A stretch of 64,000 nt of DNA, from the NCBI GenBank assembly GCA_902765595.1, contig CACXAQ010000003.1, positions 35,349-99,348 of the forward strand, given 5' to 3'. The translations under genes were made by a program, and so were the position numbers. Numbering within the stretch: the stretch's first letter is position 1; each line of letters opens with the position of its first letter. Shown piece after piece: positions 9,164 through 18,473 of this stretch. The notes beneath the pieces are model-generated. The model saw only the letters and a list, made by a program, of their open reading frames with translations, was not told the DNA's origin and ran no database searches. The DNA comes from Oscillospiraceae bacterium. GTDB taxonomy: Bacteria > Bacillota > Clostridia > Oscillospirales > Oscillospiraceae.

Positions 9164-9210
9164 GTACCGTCTTCAGCAGATTGTTATTCACATACAAGGA
9201 GGCAGGCCCT

Positions 9211-9870
9211 ATGATCAAGATCGCACCCTCGATCCTATCCGCTGACCTGGCGAGGCTTGGCGAAGAGGTGGAAGAGATCCGCGCAGCCGGCGCCAATTAT
9301 GTGCATTTTGACGTGATGGACGGGGCCTTTGTTCCCAACATTTCCATGGGGATCCCGGTGCTGAAATCGCTGCGGAAAGCTACGGACATGTTCCTGGACG
9401 CCCACCTGATGGTGGACAGGCCCGGCCGCTACGTGGAGCAGTTCTGCAAAGCCGGCGCGGACCTGGTGAACGTCCACGTGGAGGCGGACAGCCCCGAGAA
9501 CATTGCTGCCGCACTGGAGAAGATCCGTGACTGCGGGAAAAAGACTGGCGTGACCCTGAAGCCCGGCACCCCTGCCGAGGCGATTCTGCCTTTTCTGGAT
9601 CAGGTCGATCTGGTCCTGGTGATGACGGTGGAGCCCGGTTTTGGCGGGCAGCGTTTTATGGCGGATATGCTCCCCAAGATCCGGACCATTCGGGATTGGA
9701 TCCGCGTACGGGGGCTTTGCTGCGAGCTTGAGGTGGACGGCGGGGTCGATGCCGAAACGGCTCCTCTGTGCGTCCGGGCAGGTGCAAATGTCCTGGTCGC
9801 GGGCAGCGCGGTCTTCGGAAAGAAAGATCGGGCCGCCGCTGTCCGTATGCTCCGCGAGGCGGAAATCTGA
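9211..9870 (+). CDS. rpe: ribulose-phosphate 3-epimerase
   Basis: TIM-barrel enzyme of the pentose phosphate pathway, interconverting D-ribulose 5-phosphate and D-xylulose 5-phosphate. It is 219 aa, normal for the family. Conserved blocks are IAPSILSADLARLGEE at the N-terminus, HFDVMDGAFVPN with a catalytic Asp and metal ligands, DAHLMV, and TVEPGFGGQ. AAGGAGG upstream selects the ATG at 9211 over upstream in-frame starts. recR follows after 16 bases. Confidence 0.96.
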   Translation: MIKIAPSILSADLARLGEEVEEIRAAGANYVHFDVMDGAFVPNISMGIPVLKSLRKATDMFLDAHLMVDRPGRYVEQFCKAGADLVNVHVEADSPENIAAALEKIRDCGKKTGVTLKPGTPAEAILPFLDQVDLVLVMTVEPGFGGQRFMADMLPKIRTIRDWIRVRGLCCELEVDGGVDAETAPLCVRAGANVLVAGSAVFGKKDRAAAVRMLREAEI

Positions 9871-9886
9871 GGAACGGAGAATCAAA

Positions 9887-10486
9887 ATGTCTTTCTTTCC
9901 AGCTTCTCTTGAAAACCTGATCGATCAGTTTGCGGCGCTTCCCGGTATTGGGCGTAAAAGCGCGCAGCGGCTTGCGTTTCATGTGCTGGCTCTGCCGGAG
10001 GAGAACGCCCTCGCTTTTGCCAACGCCATTACCGAAGCCAGACGCAGCGTTCACTGCTGCAAGATCTGCCAGAATCTGACGGAAGGGGAGGTCTGCTCCA
10101 TCTGCCAGAGCGATCGGCGGGACAAGACAACCATCTGCGTTGTATCCGAACCTCGGGATGTGCTCAGCATCGAGCGGGGACATGAGTATAACGGCACCTA
10201 TCATGTGCTCCACGGCGTCCTTTCCCCCATGAGCCATGTGGGCCCGGAGGATATTCGGATCAAAGAACTGCTGCACAGGGTCGCGGAGGAAGACGTGGAA
10301 GAGGTCATCATGGCCACCAACCCCGATACGGAAGGGGAGGCTACCGCCATGTATATCTCCCGCCTGCTGAAGCCCTTCCAGGTAAAGGTCACCCGCCTGG
10401 CCTATGGGATCCCGGTCGGGTCCAATTTGGAATTTGCCGACGACGCGACGCTCAATCGCGCCATCGAGGGCCGCACGGAGATGTGA
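9887..10486 (+). CDS. recR: recombination protein RecR
   Basis: 199 aa, normal length. RecR acts with RecO and RecF to load RecA onto SSB-coated single-stranded gaps. The helix-hairpin-helix LPGIGRKSAQRLAFH is at residues 18-32, the zinc finger CCKICQ...CSIC lies around 55-72, and the Toprim domain follows, with EPRDVLSIE and ATNPDTEGEATAMY. The gene lies outside the dnaX-ybaB-recR context common in Bacillota. Confidence 0.96.
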   Translation: MSFFPASLENLIDQFAALPGIGRKSAQRLAFHVLALPEENALAFANAITEARRSVHCCKICQNLTEGEVCSICQSDRRDKTTICVVSEPRDVLSIERGHEYNGTYHVLHGVLSPMSHVGPEDIRIKELLHRVAEEDVEEVIMATNPDTEGEATAMYISRLLKPFQVKVTRLAYGIPVGSNLEFADDATLNRAIEGRTEM

Positions 10487-10556
10487 ATAATCAAGCTCTG
10501 ACACGGCTATAATCTGAGCAATACATAGCAATGAAAAACCTTAGAATGGAGTAAAA

Positions 10557-12218
10557 ATGGTACAAAAACTGAAAATAATCCCCCTTGGCGGGCTTGGCGA
10601 GATCGGCAAGAACATGACTGCGATCGAGTACGGCAATGATATTATCGTTGTGGACTGCGGCATGGGCTTTCCCGATGAGGATATGTACGGTATTGACGTG
10701 GTCCTGCCGGACATCAGCTACCTCAAAAATAACGCCTCCCGCGTGCTTGGCATTATCCTGACCCACGGGCATGAGGACCACATTGGGGCGGTCCCCTATG
10801 TGCTTAGGGAGCTGGATGTGCCCATCTATACCACGCCCCTTACGGCGGCGCTGGTGGAGCTGAAGCTGGAGGAGCATGACCTTCTGCGCAACTCTCAGAT
10901 CTTTACGAAGAAGCCCGGCGCGGTGTTCCGCCTGGGACACTTCGGCATCGAGTTTATCCATGTGAACCACAGCATCCCCGATTCGGTTGCGCTTGCCATC
11001 AAGACGCCGTTGGGCACGGTGATCCACACCGGGGACTTCAAGATCGACGTGACCCCCATTTCCGGCGGCATGATCGATCTGGTCCGTTTTGGCGAGTTGG
11101 GGAATGAGGGCGTGCTCGCCCTGATGATGGACTCCACCAATGTGGAAAAGCCCGGGCATTCCGATTCCGAACGGAAGGTGGGCGCAGGCTTTGAAAAGCT
11201 CTTCATGGGCTGCAAAAAACGAATCATCATCACCACCTTTGCCTCCAACGTCCACCGCCTGCAGCAGATCATCAATGTGGCGGCCAAGTTCAAACGCAAG
11301 GTTGCCATTACCGGCCGCAGCATGGAAAACGTCCTGCGCGTATCCACTGTTTTGGGATATATGGATATTCCCGACAACGTGATGGTGGATTTGGACCAGG
11401 TGAACAAGCTGCCCCGGGACCAGGTCGTCATCATCTCCACCGGCAGCCAGGGTGAGGCCATGTCCGCTCTGTATCGGATGGCTTTTTCCGAGCACAAGCA
11501 GATCCATGTGGACGCGGGGGATCGGATCATCATCTCCGCCTCCGCCATCCCCGGCAACGAAAACACCATCAGCCGCGTCATCGACGAGCTGTTTCATAAG
11601 GGCGCAGAGGTCATCTATGACCGGCACACGGACCTTCACGTCTCCGGCCACGCGTCCCAGGAAGAGCAGAAGATGATGCTGGCGCTGATCCGGCCCAAGT
11701 ACTTCATCCCTGTCCACGGCGAGTACCGCATGCTGGTCAAGCATGCCGAGATCGGCAAAGAGATGGGCGTGGCGCCGAAAAACGTGGTGATCGCCGAAAA
11801 CGGCAGCGTGATTGAAATCAGCAAAAAGGGCATCAAGTGCACCGACAGCGTTCCCGCGGGCGCTGTCCTGATGGACGGCAGCGGCGGTATTGAGGAGGTT
11901 GGCAGCGTGGTGCTGCGGGACCGCCGCAAGCTTGCCGAGGACGGCATGATCGTGGTCGTGCTGCCTTTCTCTTCCTATGACCACCGCTTGATGGCGGATC
12001 CCGAGATCGTCACCCGCGGCTTCATTTATGTGAAGGAAGCCGAGGAGATGATGGAAGAGCTGAAGCGTGTCACGCTGGAATCCGTTGAGGCCTGCCATGC
12101 CCAGCACATCAACGACTGGACAACCATCAAGGCCCGGGTCAAGAACAATCTCTCCGGGTATCTGTACAAGACCACACGGCGCAGCCCTATGATCCTGCCC
12201 GTCATCTCCGAGATCTGA
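10557..12218 (+). CDS. rnj: ribonuclease J
   Basis: 553 aa metallo-beta-lactamase/beta-CASP ribonuclease with 5'-3' exo- and endonuclease activity, central to mRNA turnover and rRNA maturation in Gram-positives. The zinc-binding motif HGHEDHIG is at residues 70-77. HTGDFKID and MDSTNVEKPG follow, then the beta-CASP blocks, and FIPVHGEYRML supplies the late metal ligand. The C-terminal domain is present. GGAG lies eight bases before the ATG. TATAAT at 10508-10513 is a possible -10 box, without a good -35. Confidence 0.95.
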   Translation: MVQKLKIIPLGGLGEIGKNMTAIEYGNDIIVVDCGMGFPDEDMYGIDVVLPDISYLKNNASRVLGIILTHGHEDHIGAVPYVLRELDVPIYTTPLTAALVELKLEEHDLLRNSQIFTKKPGAVFRLGHFGIEFIHVNHSIPDSVALAIKTPLGTVIHTGDFKIDVTPISGGMIDLVRFGELGNEGVLALMMDSTNVEKPGHSDSERKVGAGFEKLFMGCKKRIIITTFASNVHRLQQIINVAAKFKRKVAITGRSMENVLRVSTVLGYMDIPDNVMVDLDQVNKLPRDQVVIISTGSQGEAMSALYRMAFSEHKQIHVDAGDRIIISASAIPGNENTISRVIDELFHKGAEVIYDRHTDLHVSGHASQEEQKMMLALIRPKYFIPVHGEYRMLVKHAEIGKEMGVAPKNVVIAENGSVIEISKKGIKCTDSVPAGAVLMDGSGGIEEVGSVVLRDRRKLAEDGMIVVVLPFSSYDHRLMADPEIVTRGFIYVKEAEEMMEELKRVTLESVEACHAQHINDWTTIKARVKNNLSGYLYKTTRRSPMILPVISEI

Positions 12219-12228
12219 GGAGAAGCCC

Positions 12229-12561
12229 ATGAACATCCAGATATTCGGCAAATCCAAATGCTTTGACACAAAAAAAGCGGAACGCTGGTTCAAGGAACGG
12301 CGGATCAAATACCAGTATATCGACCTGCTGCGCTACGGCATGAGCAGGGGGGAGCTGAACGCGGTCAAAAACGCCGTGGGACTGGAGAATCTGGTCAACA
12401 AAGACGACCTAGATTATCCGTTGTTTCAATATCTGGCCTCCAATGAGGCCAGGCTGGAAAAGCTCTATGAGGTGCCGGAATTGATCCAAAGCCCGGTCGT
12501 TCGAAACGGGAAACAAGCCACCGTCGGCTATTGTCCCGAAATCTGGAAAACATGGGAATAA
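12229..12561 (+). CDS. ArsC/Spx-family thioredoxin-fold protein
   Basis: 110 aa of the ArsC-like superfamily. The active-site region is SKCFDTKKAERWF with Cys11, and the cis-Pro region is IQSPVVRNGKQATVGYCPEIW. It lacks the second cysteine of the Spx CXXC and the CX5R arrangement of classical arsenate reductase, so neither function can be assigned. A single-cysteine redox or regulatory role is possible. GGAGAAG is eight bases before the ATG, 10 bases after rnj. Confidence 0.85.
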   Translation: MNIQIFGKSKCFDTKKAERWFKERRIKYQYIDLLRYGMSRGELNAVKNAVGLENLVNKDDLDYPLFQYLASNEARLEKLYEVPELIQSPVVRNGKQATVGYCPEIWKTWE

Positions 12562-12568
12562 AACAAGT

Positions 12569-12600
12569 GAGCCCCTGGGGTCATGGACTCCCAAGGGCTC
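12569..12600 (+). terminator. weak terminator-like hairpin after the ArsC-like gene
   Basis: GAGCCC and GGGCTC arms with internal TGGG/CCCA pairing and one mismatch. There is no good T-run (TCTTCATG follows). Confidence 0.4.
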
Positions 12601-12620
12601 TCTTCATGTAAGTCAAAGGA

Positions 12621-12655
12621 AAAAGCCGGGTGCGTTTTTCGCACCCGACTTTTTC
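12621..12655. terminator. bidirectional terminator downstream of secG
   Basis: CGGGTGCG and CGCACCCG arms around a T5 loop, flanked by AAAAG and CTTTTT, so it can end transcripts on either strand. secG reads into it on the - strand. Confidence 0.85.
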
Positions 12656-12673
12656 AGATTCGGAACTGATCGA

Positions 12674-12997
12674 TCAGCCTTCCGCGCCGGTCTCTTCCTC
12701 AGTCTCAACCGTATCGGTAACGGCAACAGGCTCTTCCGCAACGGTCTCTTCGCGGCCGATGCCGGACTTTGCCATCAGGTTCAGGACCAGGGTCAGAACC
12801 ACGAAGCCAATGGCGAACCACTTGGTCATCTTGGCGAGCTTGGCATCCAGGGACTTGGCCTTTCCCTTGGAAAGGAAGGTCTCAGCGCCGCCGGAGATGG
12901 AGCCGGAAAGGCCGGCGCTTTTGCCGCTCTGCGCGAGCACGATGGCAGTAAGAGCGAGGCCGGACAGAACTTGAATGATGGTAAAGAAGATAGACAT
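12674..12997 (-). CDS. secG: preprotein translocase subunit SecG
   Basis: Small subunit of the SecYEG channel, 107 aa. Two membrane helices (about residues 3-23 and 58-77) flank the conserved cytoplasmic loop LAQSGKSAGLSGSISGGAETFL. The acidic C-terminal tail is longer than in the shortest SecG proteins. AAAGGA nine bases upstream supports the ATG at 12997. Confidence 0.93.
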   Translation of the reverse strand: MSIFFTIIQVLSGLALTAIVLAQSGKSAGLSGSISGGAETFLSKGKAKSLDAKLAKMTKWFAIGFVVLTLVLNLMAKSGIGREETVAEEPVAVTDTVETEEETGAEG

Positions 12998-13040
12998 GTA
13001 TCTCGATCCTTTCGACTTAGCAAAATTTATCAGCCTTGAG

Positions 13041-13069
13041 AGTATAACACAGACAATCGGCCAATTCAA
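13041..13069 (-). promoter_or_regulatory. sigma-A promoter for secG
   Basis: On the - strand, TTGAAT and TATACT are 17 bases apart, about 45 bases before the secG start. Confidence 0.6.
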
Positions 13070-13104
13070 GCCTTAATTTTCATTTTCATAAAAGATTTTG
13101 AACC

Positions 13105-13779
13105 CTATTCAGGATATACAACCACCTTGATATCAAAGGATTCTTCTTCCGTGCGGTAGGGGTATTCGAATTGCAGAGAACCGTTTTTGCAGTAGACCGT
13201 AAGAGCGTCGACATCCCTTTCGTCCAGATAGAGATCCAGGATCCATGCGTTCTCCTCCCCGATCACGGGGACGAAATGGTCCGGGTACAGATCAATGAAC
13301 ATGGAAAGGATAACCGTGGTGTCATCATCCACGGTATCGCTGTCATAGAGCTCAAAATAGGGCGTACGTCCCGATGCGGTCCCGAAGTAACCCCATACTT
13401 CGTAGGGCCCGGCCAGGGAGTCGTCTTTGCCGGTATAGTTACTGATCGTGAGGATACCGTGCCACCAGGAGCCCAAACGCAGGGGCGTGGAAGCGGCAGT
13501 GGGCACGTCCGCAGAGCCGGACGTGGTATCCTGGGTTTCGGGGAGGGAAACATTTGATGTTGCCGTCCGGGCGTTCAATGCAAGGAGAAACATTGCGGCG
13601 ACAGCAACGCAGATCATGACCGCTGCGGCGATGATGATCCGAATCCCGCGTTTACGACGGACATTAGCGGCAGGAGCGGTATTGGCGCCGGAGGCGTTGG
13701 GATAGATGAAAGCACCGCATTTTCGGCAATTCGTTTCGATTTCAGAGACATAGGAACCGCATTTATCACAGATCGGCAT
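13105..13779 (-). CDS. zinc-ribbon membrane protein of unknown function
   Basis: 224 aa. The N-terminal zinc ribbon has two CXXC pairs (CDKC at residues 4-7 and CRKC at 18-21). A basic RRKRG stretch is followed by one membrane helix (about 46-67), so the ribbon is cytoplasmic and the rest outside. The outer part has a Ser/Thr-rich linker and a roughly 110-residue beta-rich domain starting LGSWWHGILTISNYTG. The architecture is common in Clostridia; no function is recognised. The downstream gene secG has its own promoter. Confidence 0.8.
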   Translation of the reverse strand: MPICDKCGSYVSEIETNCRKCGAFIYPNASGANTAPAANVRRKRGIRIIIAAAVMICVAVAAMFLLALNARTATSNVSLPETQDTTSGSADVPTAASTPLRLGSWWHGILTISNYTGKDDSLAGPYEVWGYFGTASGRTPYFELYDSDTVDDDTTVILSMFIDLYPDHFVPVIGEENAWILDLYLDERDVDALTVYCKNGSLQFEYPYRTEEESFDIKVVVYPE

Positions 13780-13886
13780 AGATTGTCCCCTCCGTTTTTT
13801 CTATATTCTACAGGAATTTGATTGGTTTTTCAAGGCTGCAAATATAGACAATGGAAAGATATCATGACAGAATCTGAAAAATGTCT

Positions 13887-13914
13887 TTGCAAGAATGCAA
13901 TAGCGTGGTATAAT
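13887..13914 (+). promoter_or_regulatory. sigma-A promoter for the TetR-family gene
   Basis: TTGCAA and TATAAT with 16-base spacing, 22 bases before the start codon. Confidence 0.6.
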
Positions 13915-13936
13915 TATCAGGAATGGAGGAAGTAGA

Positions 13937-14497
13937 ATGTCAACATCTACAAAAGAGGCCCTTGCTGCTGCGCTTAGACACATGATGAATGTGAAGCCGA
14001 TCGGGAAGATCACTGTGAAGGATCTGGTGGAGATCTGCGGTGTGAACCGGCAGACTTTTTATTATCATTTTGATGATGTTTACGATCTTTTGGAATGGGT
14101 CTTCGAGGAAGACGCGAACCGTGTTCTTCCGCATAAGGTGATCTACGACCATTGGCGGGAAGACATGCTGATCTTTATGGACTATCTTCAGACCAACAGC
14201 GTCTTTACTTTGAACGTGTACAACTCCAACAGCCGGATCTATATGCTGCGCTACCTGGAAGAAAAGATGGAGGTCTGTATCCGCAGCTTCGCGGTGATCG
14301 TATCCGAGGGCGTCAATATCGACCGGCAGGATTTCGAGTTTGTTGTCAAGTTTTACGCCAAGTGCGCCATCGGCCTGATTGCCCATTGGATGGACCTGGG
14401 GATGCAGCTTCCCAAGGAGATCACGACCGAACGGATCCTTACTGTGATGGACAACAGCGTGGAAAACATGCTGGCCCGTTTCAAAATTGAAAAATAA
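13937..14497 (+). CDS. TetR/AcrR-family transcriptional regulator
   Basis: 186 aa. The N-terminal helix-turn-helix is ITVKDLVEICGVNRQTFYYHFDDVYDLLEW, the usual TetR recognition region. The C-terminal half resembles the DhaS-like TetR_C group of Bacillota. The ligand is unknown. The gene stands alone between a promoter and a terminator; the neighbouring flavoprotein gene is a possible target, but no shared operator was found. GGAGG lies nine bases before the ATG. Confidence 0.88.
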   Translation: MSTSTKEALAAALRHMMNVKPIGKITVKDLVEICGVNRQTFYYHFDDVYDLLEWVFEEDANRVLPHKVIYDHWREDMLIFMDYLQTNSVFTLNVYNSNSRIYMLRYLEEKMEVCIRSFAVIVSEGVNIDRQDFEFVVKFYAKCAIGLIAHWMDLGMQLPKEITTERILTVMDNSVENMLARFKIEK

Positions 14498-14500
14498 AGT

Positions 14501-14529
14501 AAAAGCACCGTCCAAAGCGGTGCTTTTTT
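14501..14529 (+). terminator. intrinsic terminator after the TetR-family gene
   Basis: AAAAGCACCG / CGGTGCTTTT stem followed by further Ts. Confidence 0.88.
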
Positions 14530-14540
14530 CATAATCGGGC

Positions 14541-14569
14541 TTGTTATTTGCTTTGCCTTCGGGTATAAT
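14541..14569 (+). promoter_or_regulatory. sigma-A promoter for the flavoprotein gene
   Basis: TTGTTA and consensus TATAAT are exactly 17 bases apart, 45 bases before the start codon. Confidence 0.65.
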
Positions 14570-14613
14570 AGGATCAAATCGATTGCACACAATCAAAAAA
14601 GGAGAAAGTCCAA

Positions 14614-15432
14614 ATGGCAGATACTTTTGACGTGATGATCATCGGCGGCGGTGCGGCGGCCACATCCGCTGCTTTGACCCTTCTCAACCGCGGCAAGACC
14701 GTGGGCGTTGTGACCAACAAGCCCGAGACCAGCAGTCTCTATAAGGCTGAAAAGGTGACCAACTATCCCGGCCTTCCGCCCATGACCGGCGCGGAGCTCA
14801 CGGAGCTCTTTCGCCGTCAGCTGGAGGAGAGTAAGGCGGAGGTCATCGTTGGCCGCGCCCTTTCCGTTATGCCCATGGGAGACACTTTTGGCGTAGCCGT
14901 GGGAAGCGACTATTATATGTGCAGGGCCCTGATCATCGCCGCCGGCATCACCCGGGAAAAGCTCTATCCCGGGGAAGGGGAGTTCCTGGGCCGCGGCGTC
15001 AGCTACTGCGCCACCTGCGACGGGATGCTCTATCGGGGCAAGACCGTGGCTGTCATCGGCGGCGGGGAAGAGGCCCGGCACGACGGGGACTTTCTGGAGA
15101 GCATCGGCTGCACGGTGCTGCGTTTTGAACAGAACGGAAAGTTTGAGATCCGCGGCGGCATGAAGGCGGATACGCTTGTTTTTGCCGGCGAGGAGCACAA
15201 GGTGGATGGGGTGTTCATCATCAAGGATACCGTTTCCGTCACCCGCCTGGTTCCTGGCCTTGCGTATGACAGCGGCGCCATCGTGGTGGATCGTCACATG
15301 GCCACCAGCGTCCCCGGCGTTTTTGCGGCGGGCGACTGCACCGGAAAGCCTTATCAGCTGGCCAAGGCCGCGGGCGAAGGCAATGTGGCCGCGCTTTCCG
15401 CCTGCGATTATCTGGCAAAGCTCGGAAAGTGA
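14614..15432 (+). CDS. thioredoxin-reductase-like FAD oxidoreductase, short form
   Basis: 272 aa, shorter than the 305-315 aa of NADPH thioredoxin reductase. The FAD site IIGGGAAATSAAL, the redox pair CATC (Cys132, Cys135) and the C-terminal FAD block GVFAAGDCTGKPYQLAKAAGEG are all present. The second nucleotide domain is reduced: GGGEEA at 149-154 remains, but the HRRxxxR motif that binds the NADPH phosphate is absent and the domain is about 35 residues short. This suggests a different electron donor, such as ferredoxin, as known for flavin-type ferredoxin-thioredoxin reductases of clostridia. The donor is inferred. A good AAGGAG lies upstream. Confidence 0.85.
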   Translation: MADTFDVMIIGGGAAATSAALTLLNRGKTVGVVTNKPETSSLYKAEKVTNYPGLPPMTGAELTELFRRQLEESKAEVIVGRALSVMPMGDTFGVAVGSDYYMCRALIIAAGITREKLYPGEGEFLGRGVSYCATCDGMLYRGKTVAVIGGGEEARHDGDFLESIGCTVLRFEQNGKFEIRGGMKADTLVFAGEEHKVDGVFIIKDTVSVTRLVPGLAYDSGAIVVDRHMATSVPGVFAAGDCTGKPYQLAKAAGEGNVAALSACDYLAKLGK

Positions 15433-15463
15433 GCCCGCTTGCGAAAAAATGTGCCGGGATCGG

Positions 15464-15492
15464 TTGACAAGGATTCCGGCACATTGTATAAT
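15464..15492 (+). promoter_or_regulatory. sigma-A promoter of the valS T-box leader
   Basis: Consensus TTGACA (15464-15469) and consensus TATAAT (15487-15492) with the optimal 17-base spacing. Confidence 0.85.
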
Positions 15493-15504
15493 CCTGACAT
15501 CAAT

Positions 15505-15747
15505 CATTTGTGCGCTGTGACGGATAGGAGTACGGGTCTGGCAGATCGCAGAGAGGGGACGGACGGTGCAAGTCCCTGTGATGCAGCCCGGAAGGTCGAT
15601 CCTGAGCGCCCGGGGGGAAGGGAAACTGCGTAGTCCCGGCGTCGGCCCGCGTTAAGGGCATGAAAGTGCCGCCTCAAGGCGGAATTCAGGTGGTACCGCG
15701 GTATTTGATCGCCCTGAGACGAAAGTCTCGGGGCGTTTTCGATTTTT
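15505..15747 (+). ncRNA. T-box riboswitch of valS
   Basis: tRNA-sensing leader that tests charging of tRNA-Val. The T-box sequence AGGTGGTACCGCG is at 15688-15700. The variable base of its TGGT is T, which pairs with discriminator A73, as expected for tRNA-Val. The GGAGTACGGG start of stem I lies near 15525. A GTC at 15595-15597, on the 3' side of stem I, is a plausible valine specifier, but the pairing was not fully modelled. The leader ends with the terminator CGCCCTGAGAC/GTCTCGGGGCG (15710-15735) and a T-rich tail, followed by valS. Confidence 0.92.
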
Positions 15748-15759
15748 AAGGAGGACAAC

Positions 15760-18381
15760 ATGAAAGAACTTCCGAAAGTGTATGAACCCCAGAAGGTGGA
15801 AAAGAAGATCTACGATTTCTGGATGCAGGGCGGCTGGTTCAAGGGCGTTATCGACCCTGAGAAGAAGCCCTTCTCCATCGTGATGCCGCCTCCCAATGTG
15901 ACGGGGCAGCTCCACATGGGCCACGCCATGGACTCTACGCTCCAGGATATTATAACCCGCTACAAGCGCATGCAGGGCTACTCTACGCTGTGGCTCCCCG
16001 GCGTCGACCACGCGGGCATCGCCACCCAGATCAAGGTGGAAGAGGTGCTGCGTAAAGAGGGGATGACCCGTTATGACCTGGGACGGGACAAGTTCCTGGA
16101 TCGGGTCTGGCAGTGGAAGGAGCAGTACGGCGGGCGCATCGTGGAGCAGCAGAAGAGCATGGGCGTCTCCTGCGATTGGGACCGCAGCCGCTTCACCATG
16201 GACGAGACCTGCGCCAAGGCTGTGCGCGAAGCCTTCTGCAGCCTGTACGAGAAGGGCCTGATCTACAAGGGCAGGCGCATCATCAACTGGTGCCCCCATT
16301 GCCGTACCGCGCTTTCCGACGCAGAGGTGGAATATAAGGACATTCCGGGCCATTTCTGGCACATCCGTTATCCCATTGAGGACTCCGACGAGGAATTCAT
16401 CATCGCCACCACCCGTCCCGAGACCATGCTGGGCGACTCCGGCGTGGCCGTGAACCCCGCGGACGAGCGCTACACCCATCTGGTGGGGAAGAACGCCATC
16501 CTGCCCCTGGTGGGGCGGAAGCTGCCCATCGTGGCGGACGACTACGTGGAGCTGGGCTTCGGCACCGGCGCCGTGAAGATGACCCCCTGCCACGACCCTA
16601 ACGACTATGAGGTGGGCCTGCGCCACAATCTGGAGCAGATCCAGGTGATCGATGAGGACGCAAAGATCTGCGACGGCGGCAAGTATGACGGCATGGACCG
16701 CTACGAGGCTCGCAAGGCTATCGTTCAGGATCTGGAGGAGCAGGGCTATCTGGTCAAGGTGGAGCCCTACAGCCACAATGTGGGCTGCTGCTACCGCTGC
16801 GGCACTGTGGTGGAGCCTCTCACCAGCCCCCAGTGGTTCGTGAAGATGGCGCCTCTGGCCAAGAAGGCCATTGAGGTCGTCAAGGATGGCCGCATTCGCT
16901 TCGTGCCTGAGCGATTTACCAAGACCTACCTGAACTGGATGGAGAACGTGCACGACTGGTGCATTTCCCGTCAGCTCTGGTGGGGACACCAGATCCCCGC
17001 CTGGTACTGCGATGACTGCGGTCATATCACCGTATCCCGTGAGGACGCCTGCCAGTGCGAGAAGTGCGGCAGCAAGCGTATCCGCCGGGAGGAGGACGTG
17101 CTGGACACCTGGTTCTCCAGCGCCCTGTGGCCTTTCTCCACCATGGGCTGGCCCGACAAGACTCCGGAGCTGGATTACTGGTATCCTACCACCGTGATGG
17201 TCACGGGCTACGACATCATCTTCTTCTGGGTCTCCCGCATGATCTTCTCCGCCATGGAGCACATGGACAAGGAGCCCTTCCAGACCGTGTTCATCCACGG
17301 ACTTGTCCGTGACAGCCAGGGCCGCAAGATGTCCAAGTCCCTCGGAAACGGCATCGACCCGCTGGAGATCGTGGAAAAGTACGGCGCGGACGCGCTGCGC
17401 TATAACCTGATCACCGGAAACAGCCCCGGCAACGACATGCGCTTCTATGTGGAGAAGTGCGAAGCCATGCGCAACTTCTGCAACAAGCTCTGGAACGCCA
17501 GCCGCTTTGTGATGATGAATCTCACCATCGACAAAAATGAGCTGCCCGGGAAGTTGGAGATCGAGGACAAGTGGATCCTCTCTAAATTGAATGATACGGT
17601 CAAAGAGGTCTGCGAGAACATGGACAGCTACGAGCTGGGCGTGGCCGCGGGCAAGATCTATGACTTCATCTGGGACAGCTTCTGCGACTGGTATATCGAG
17701 CTGACCAAGCCCCGTCTCAACGGCGAGGACGAGGAGTCGAAGATCGGCGCCCAGAAGGTCCTGCTCTATGTTCTGACCGAGATCTTGAAGCTGGTGCATC
17801 CGTTTATGCCCTTTATCTCTGAGGAGATCTGGCAGGCGCTGCCCCATGAAGGGGAGGCGCTGATGGCGGCACGCTACCCCGAGTTCCGGGAAGAACTGAG
17901 CTTCCCCGAGGATGAGCAGAGCTTTGAGATGGTCATGACCGCCATCAAGGCGGTCCGTGCCCGCCGCAGCGATATGAACGTGCCGCCCTCCCGCAAGGCG
18001 CATTTGATCATCGCCACCGAGCGGAAGGCCGCGTTCGTGGCCGGCACCAGCTATATCTGCAAGCTGGCCTACGCAAGCGAAGTCACTGTGCAGGACGACG
18101 CGCCTGAGAGCACGGCCGGCATGGTCTCCGTCGTCACCGACAACGCCCGCATGTTCATGCCCATGGCGGAGCTGGTGGATCTGGAGAAGGAGCGGGCCCG
18201 CATCGAGAAGGAGCTTCAGAACGCCGAAAAGCAGCTCGCCGCCCAGATCGGCAAGCTTTCCAACCAGAACTTTGTCACCCGCGCGCCGGAGGCCGTTGTC
18301 AATGCCGAGCGGGAGAAAAAGGCCAAATTGGAAGCCCTGATCGAAAATCTGAAGGTGAGCCTGGAGAATTTGGGCAAATAA
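15760..18381 (+). CDS. valS: valyl-tRNA synthetase
   Basis: 873 aa class I aminoacyl-tRNA synthetase that charges tRNA-Val. The signature [14 protein letters not shown] is near residue 44 and the KMSKS loop ([14 protein letters not shown]) near residue 523. The connecting editing domain contains [10 protein letters not shown]. The anticodon-binding domain and the C-terminal coiled coil ([19 protein letters not shown]) complete the normal layout. AAGGAGG is eight bases before the ATG. Expression is controlled by the T-box leader. Confidence 0.97.
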   Translation: MKELPKVYEPQKVEKKIYDFWMQGGWFKGVIDPEKKPFSIVMPPPNVTGQLHMGHAMDSTLQDIITRYKRMQGYSTLWLPGVDHAGIATQIKVEEVLRKEGMTRYDLGRDKFLDRVWQWKEQYGGRIVEQQKSMGVSCDWDRSRFTMDETCAKAVREAFCSLYEKGLIYKGRRIINWCPHCRTALSDAEVEYKDIPGHFWHIRYPIEDSDEEFIIATTRPETMLGDSGVAVNPADERYTHLVGKNAILPLVGRKLPIVADDYVELGFGTGAVKMTPCHDPNDYEVGLRHNLEQIQVIDEDAKICDGGKYDGMDRYEARKAIVQDLEEQGYLVKVEPYSHNVGCCYRCGTVVEPLTSPQWFVKMAPLAKKAIEVVKDGRIRFVPERFTKTYLNWMENVHDWCISRQLWWGHQIPAWYCDDCGHITVSREDACQCEKCGSKRIRREEDVLDTWFSSALWPFSTMGWPDKTPELDYWYPTTVMVTGYDIIFFWVSRMIFSAMEHMDKEPFQTVFIHGLVRDSQGRKMSKSLGNGIDPLEIVEKYGADALRYNLITGNSPGNDMRFYVEKCEAMRNFCNKLWNASRFVMMNLTIDKNELPGKLEIEDKWILSKLNDTVKEVCENMDSYELGVAAGKIYDFIWDSFCDWYIELTKPRLNGEDEESKIGAQKVLLYVLTEILKLVHPFMPFISEEIWQALPHEGEALMAARYPEFREELSFPEDEQSFEMVMTAIKAVRARRSDMNVPPSRKAHLIIATERKAAFVAGTSYICKLAYASEVTVQDDAPESTAGMVSVVTDNARMFMPMAELVDLEKERARIEKELQNAEKQLAAQIGKLSNQNFVTRAPEAVVNAEREKKAKLEALIENLKVSLENLGK

Positions 18382-18420
18382 AACCGGATTCGACGACATT
18401 TTCAACCATTATTTCATACA

Positions 18421-18456
18421 ATAGCGCTGCATCCTTGGGTGCAGCGCTATTTCTAT
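18421..18456 (+). terminator. hairpin terminator between valS and spoIIAA
   Basis: ATAGCGCTGCA / TGCAGCGCTAT 11-bp stem, followed by TTTCTATCTTT. Confidence 0.7.
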
Positions 18457-18473
18457 CTTTGGGAGGCGGGAAA

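Noticed and set aside
10491-12308. Long - strand frame (605 codons)
   Set aside because: Antisense to rnj, whose catalytic motifs are complete.
12229-12561. Arsenate reductase
   Set aside because: The CX5R loop and resolving cysteines are not in place, and no ars genes are nearby.
15652-18405. Long open frame (917 codons) on the - strand
   Set aside because: Antisense to valS and to the T-box; composition is a shadow of high-GC codon use.
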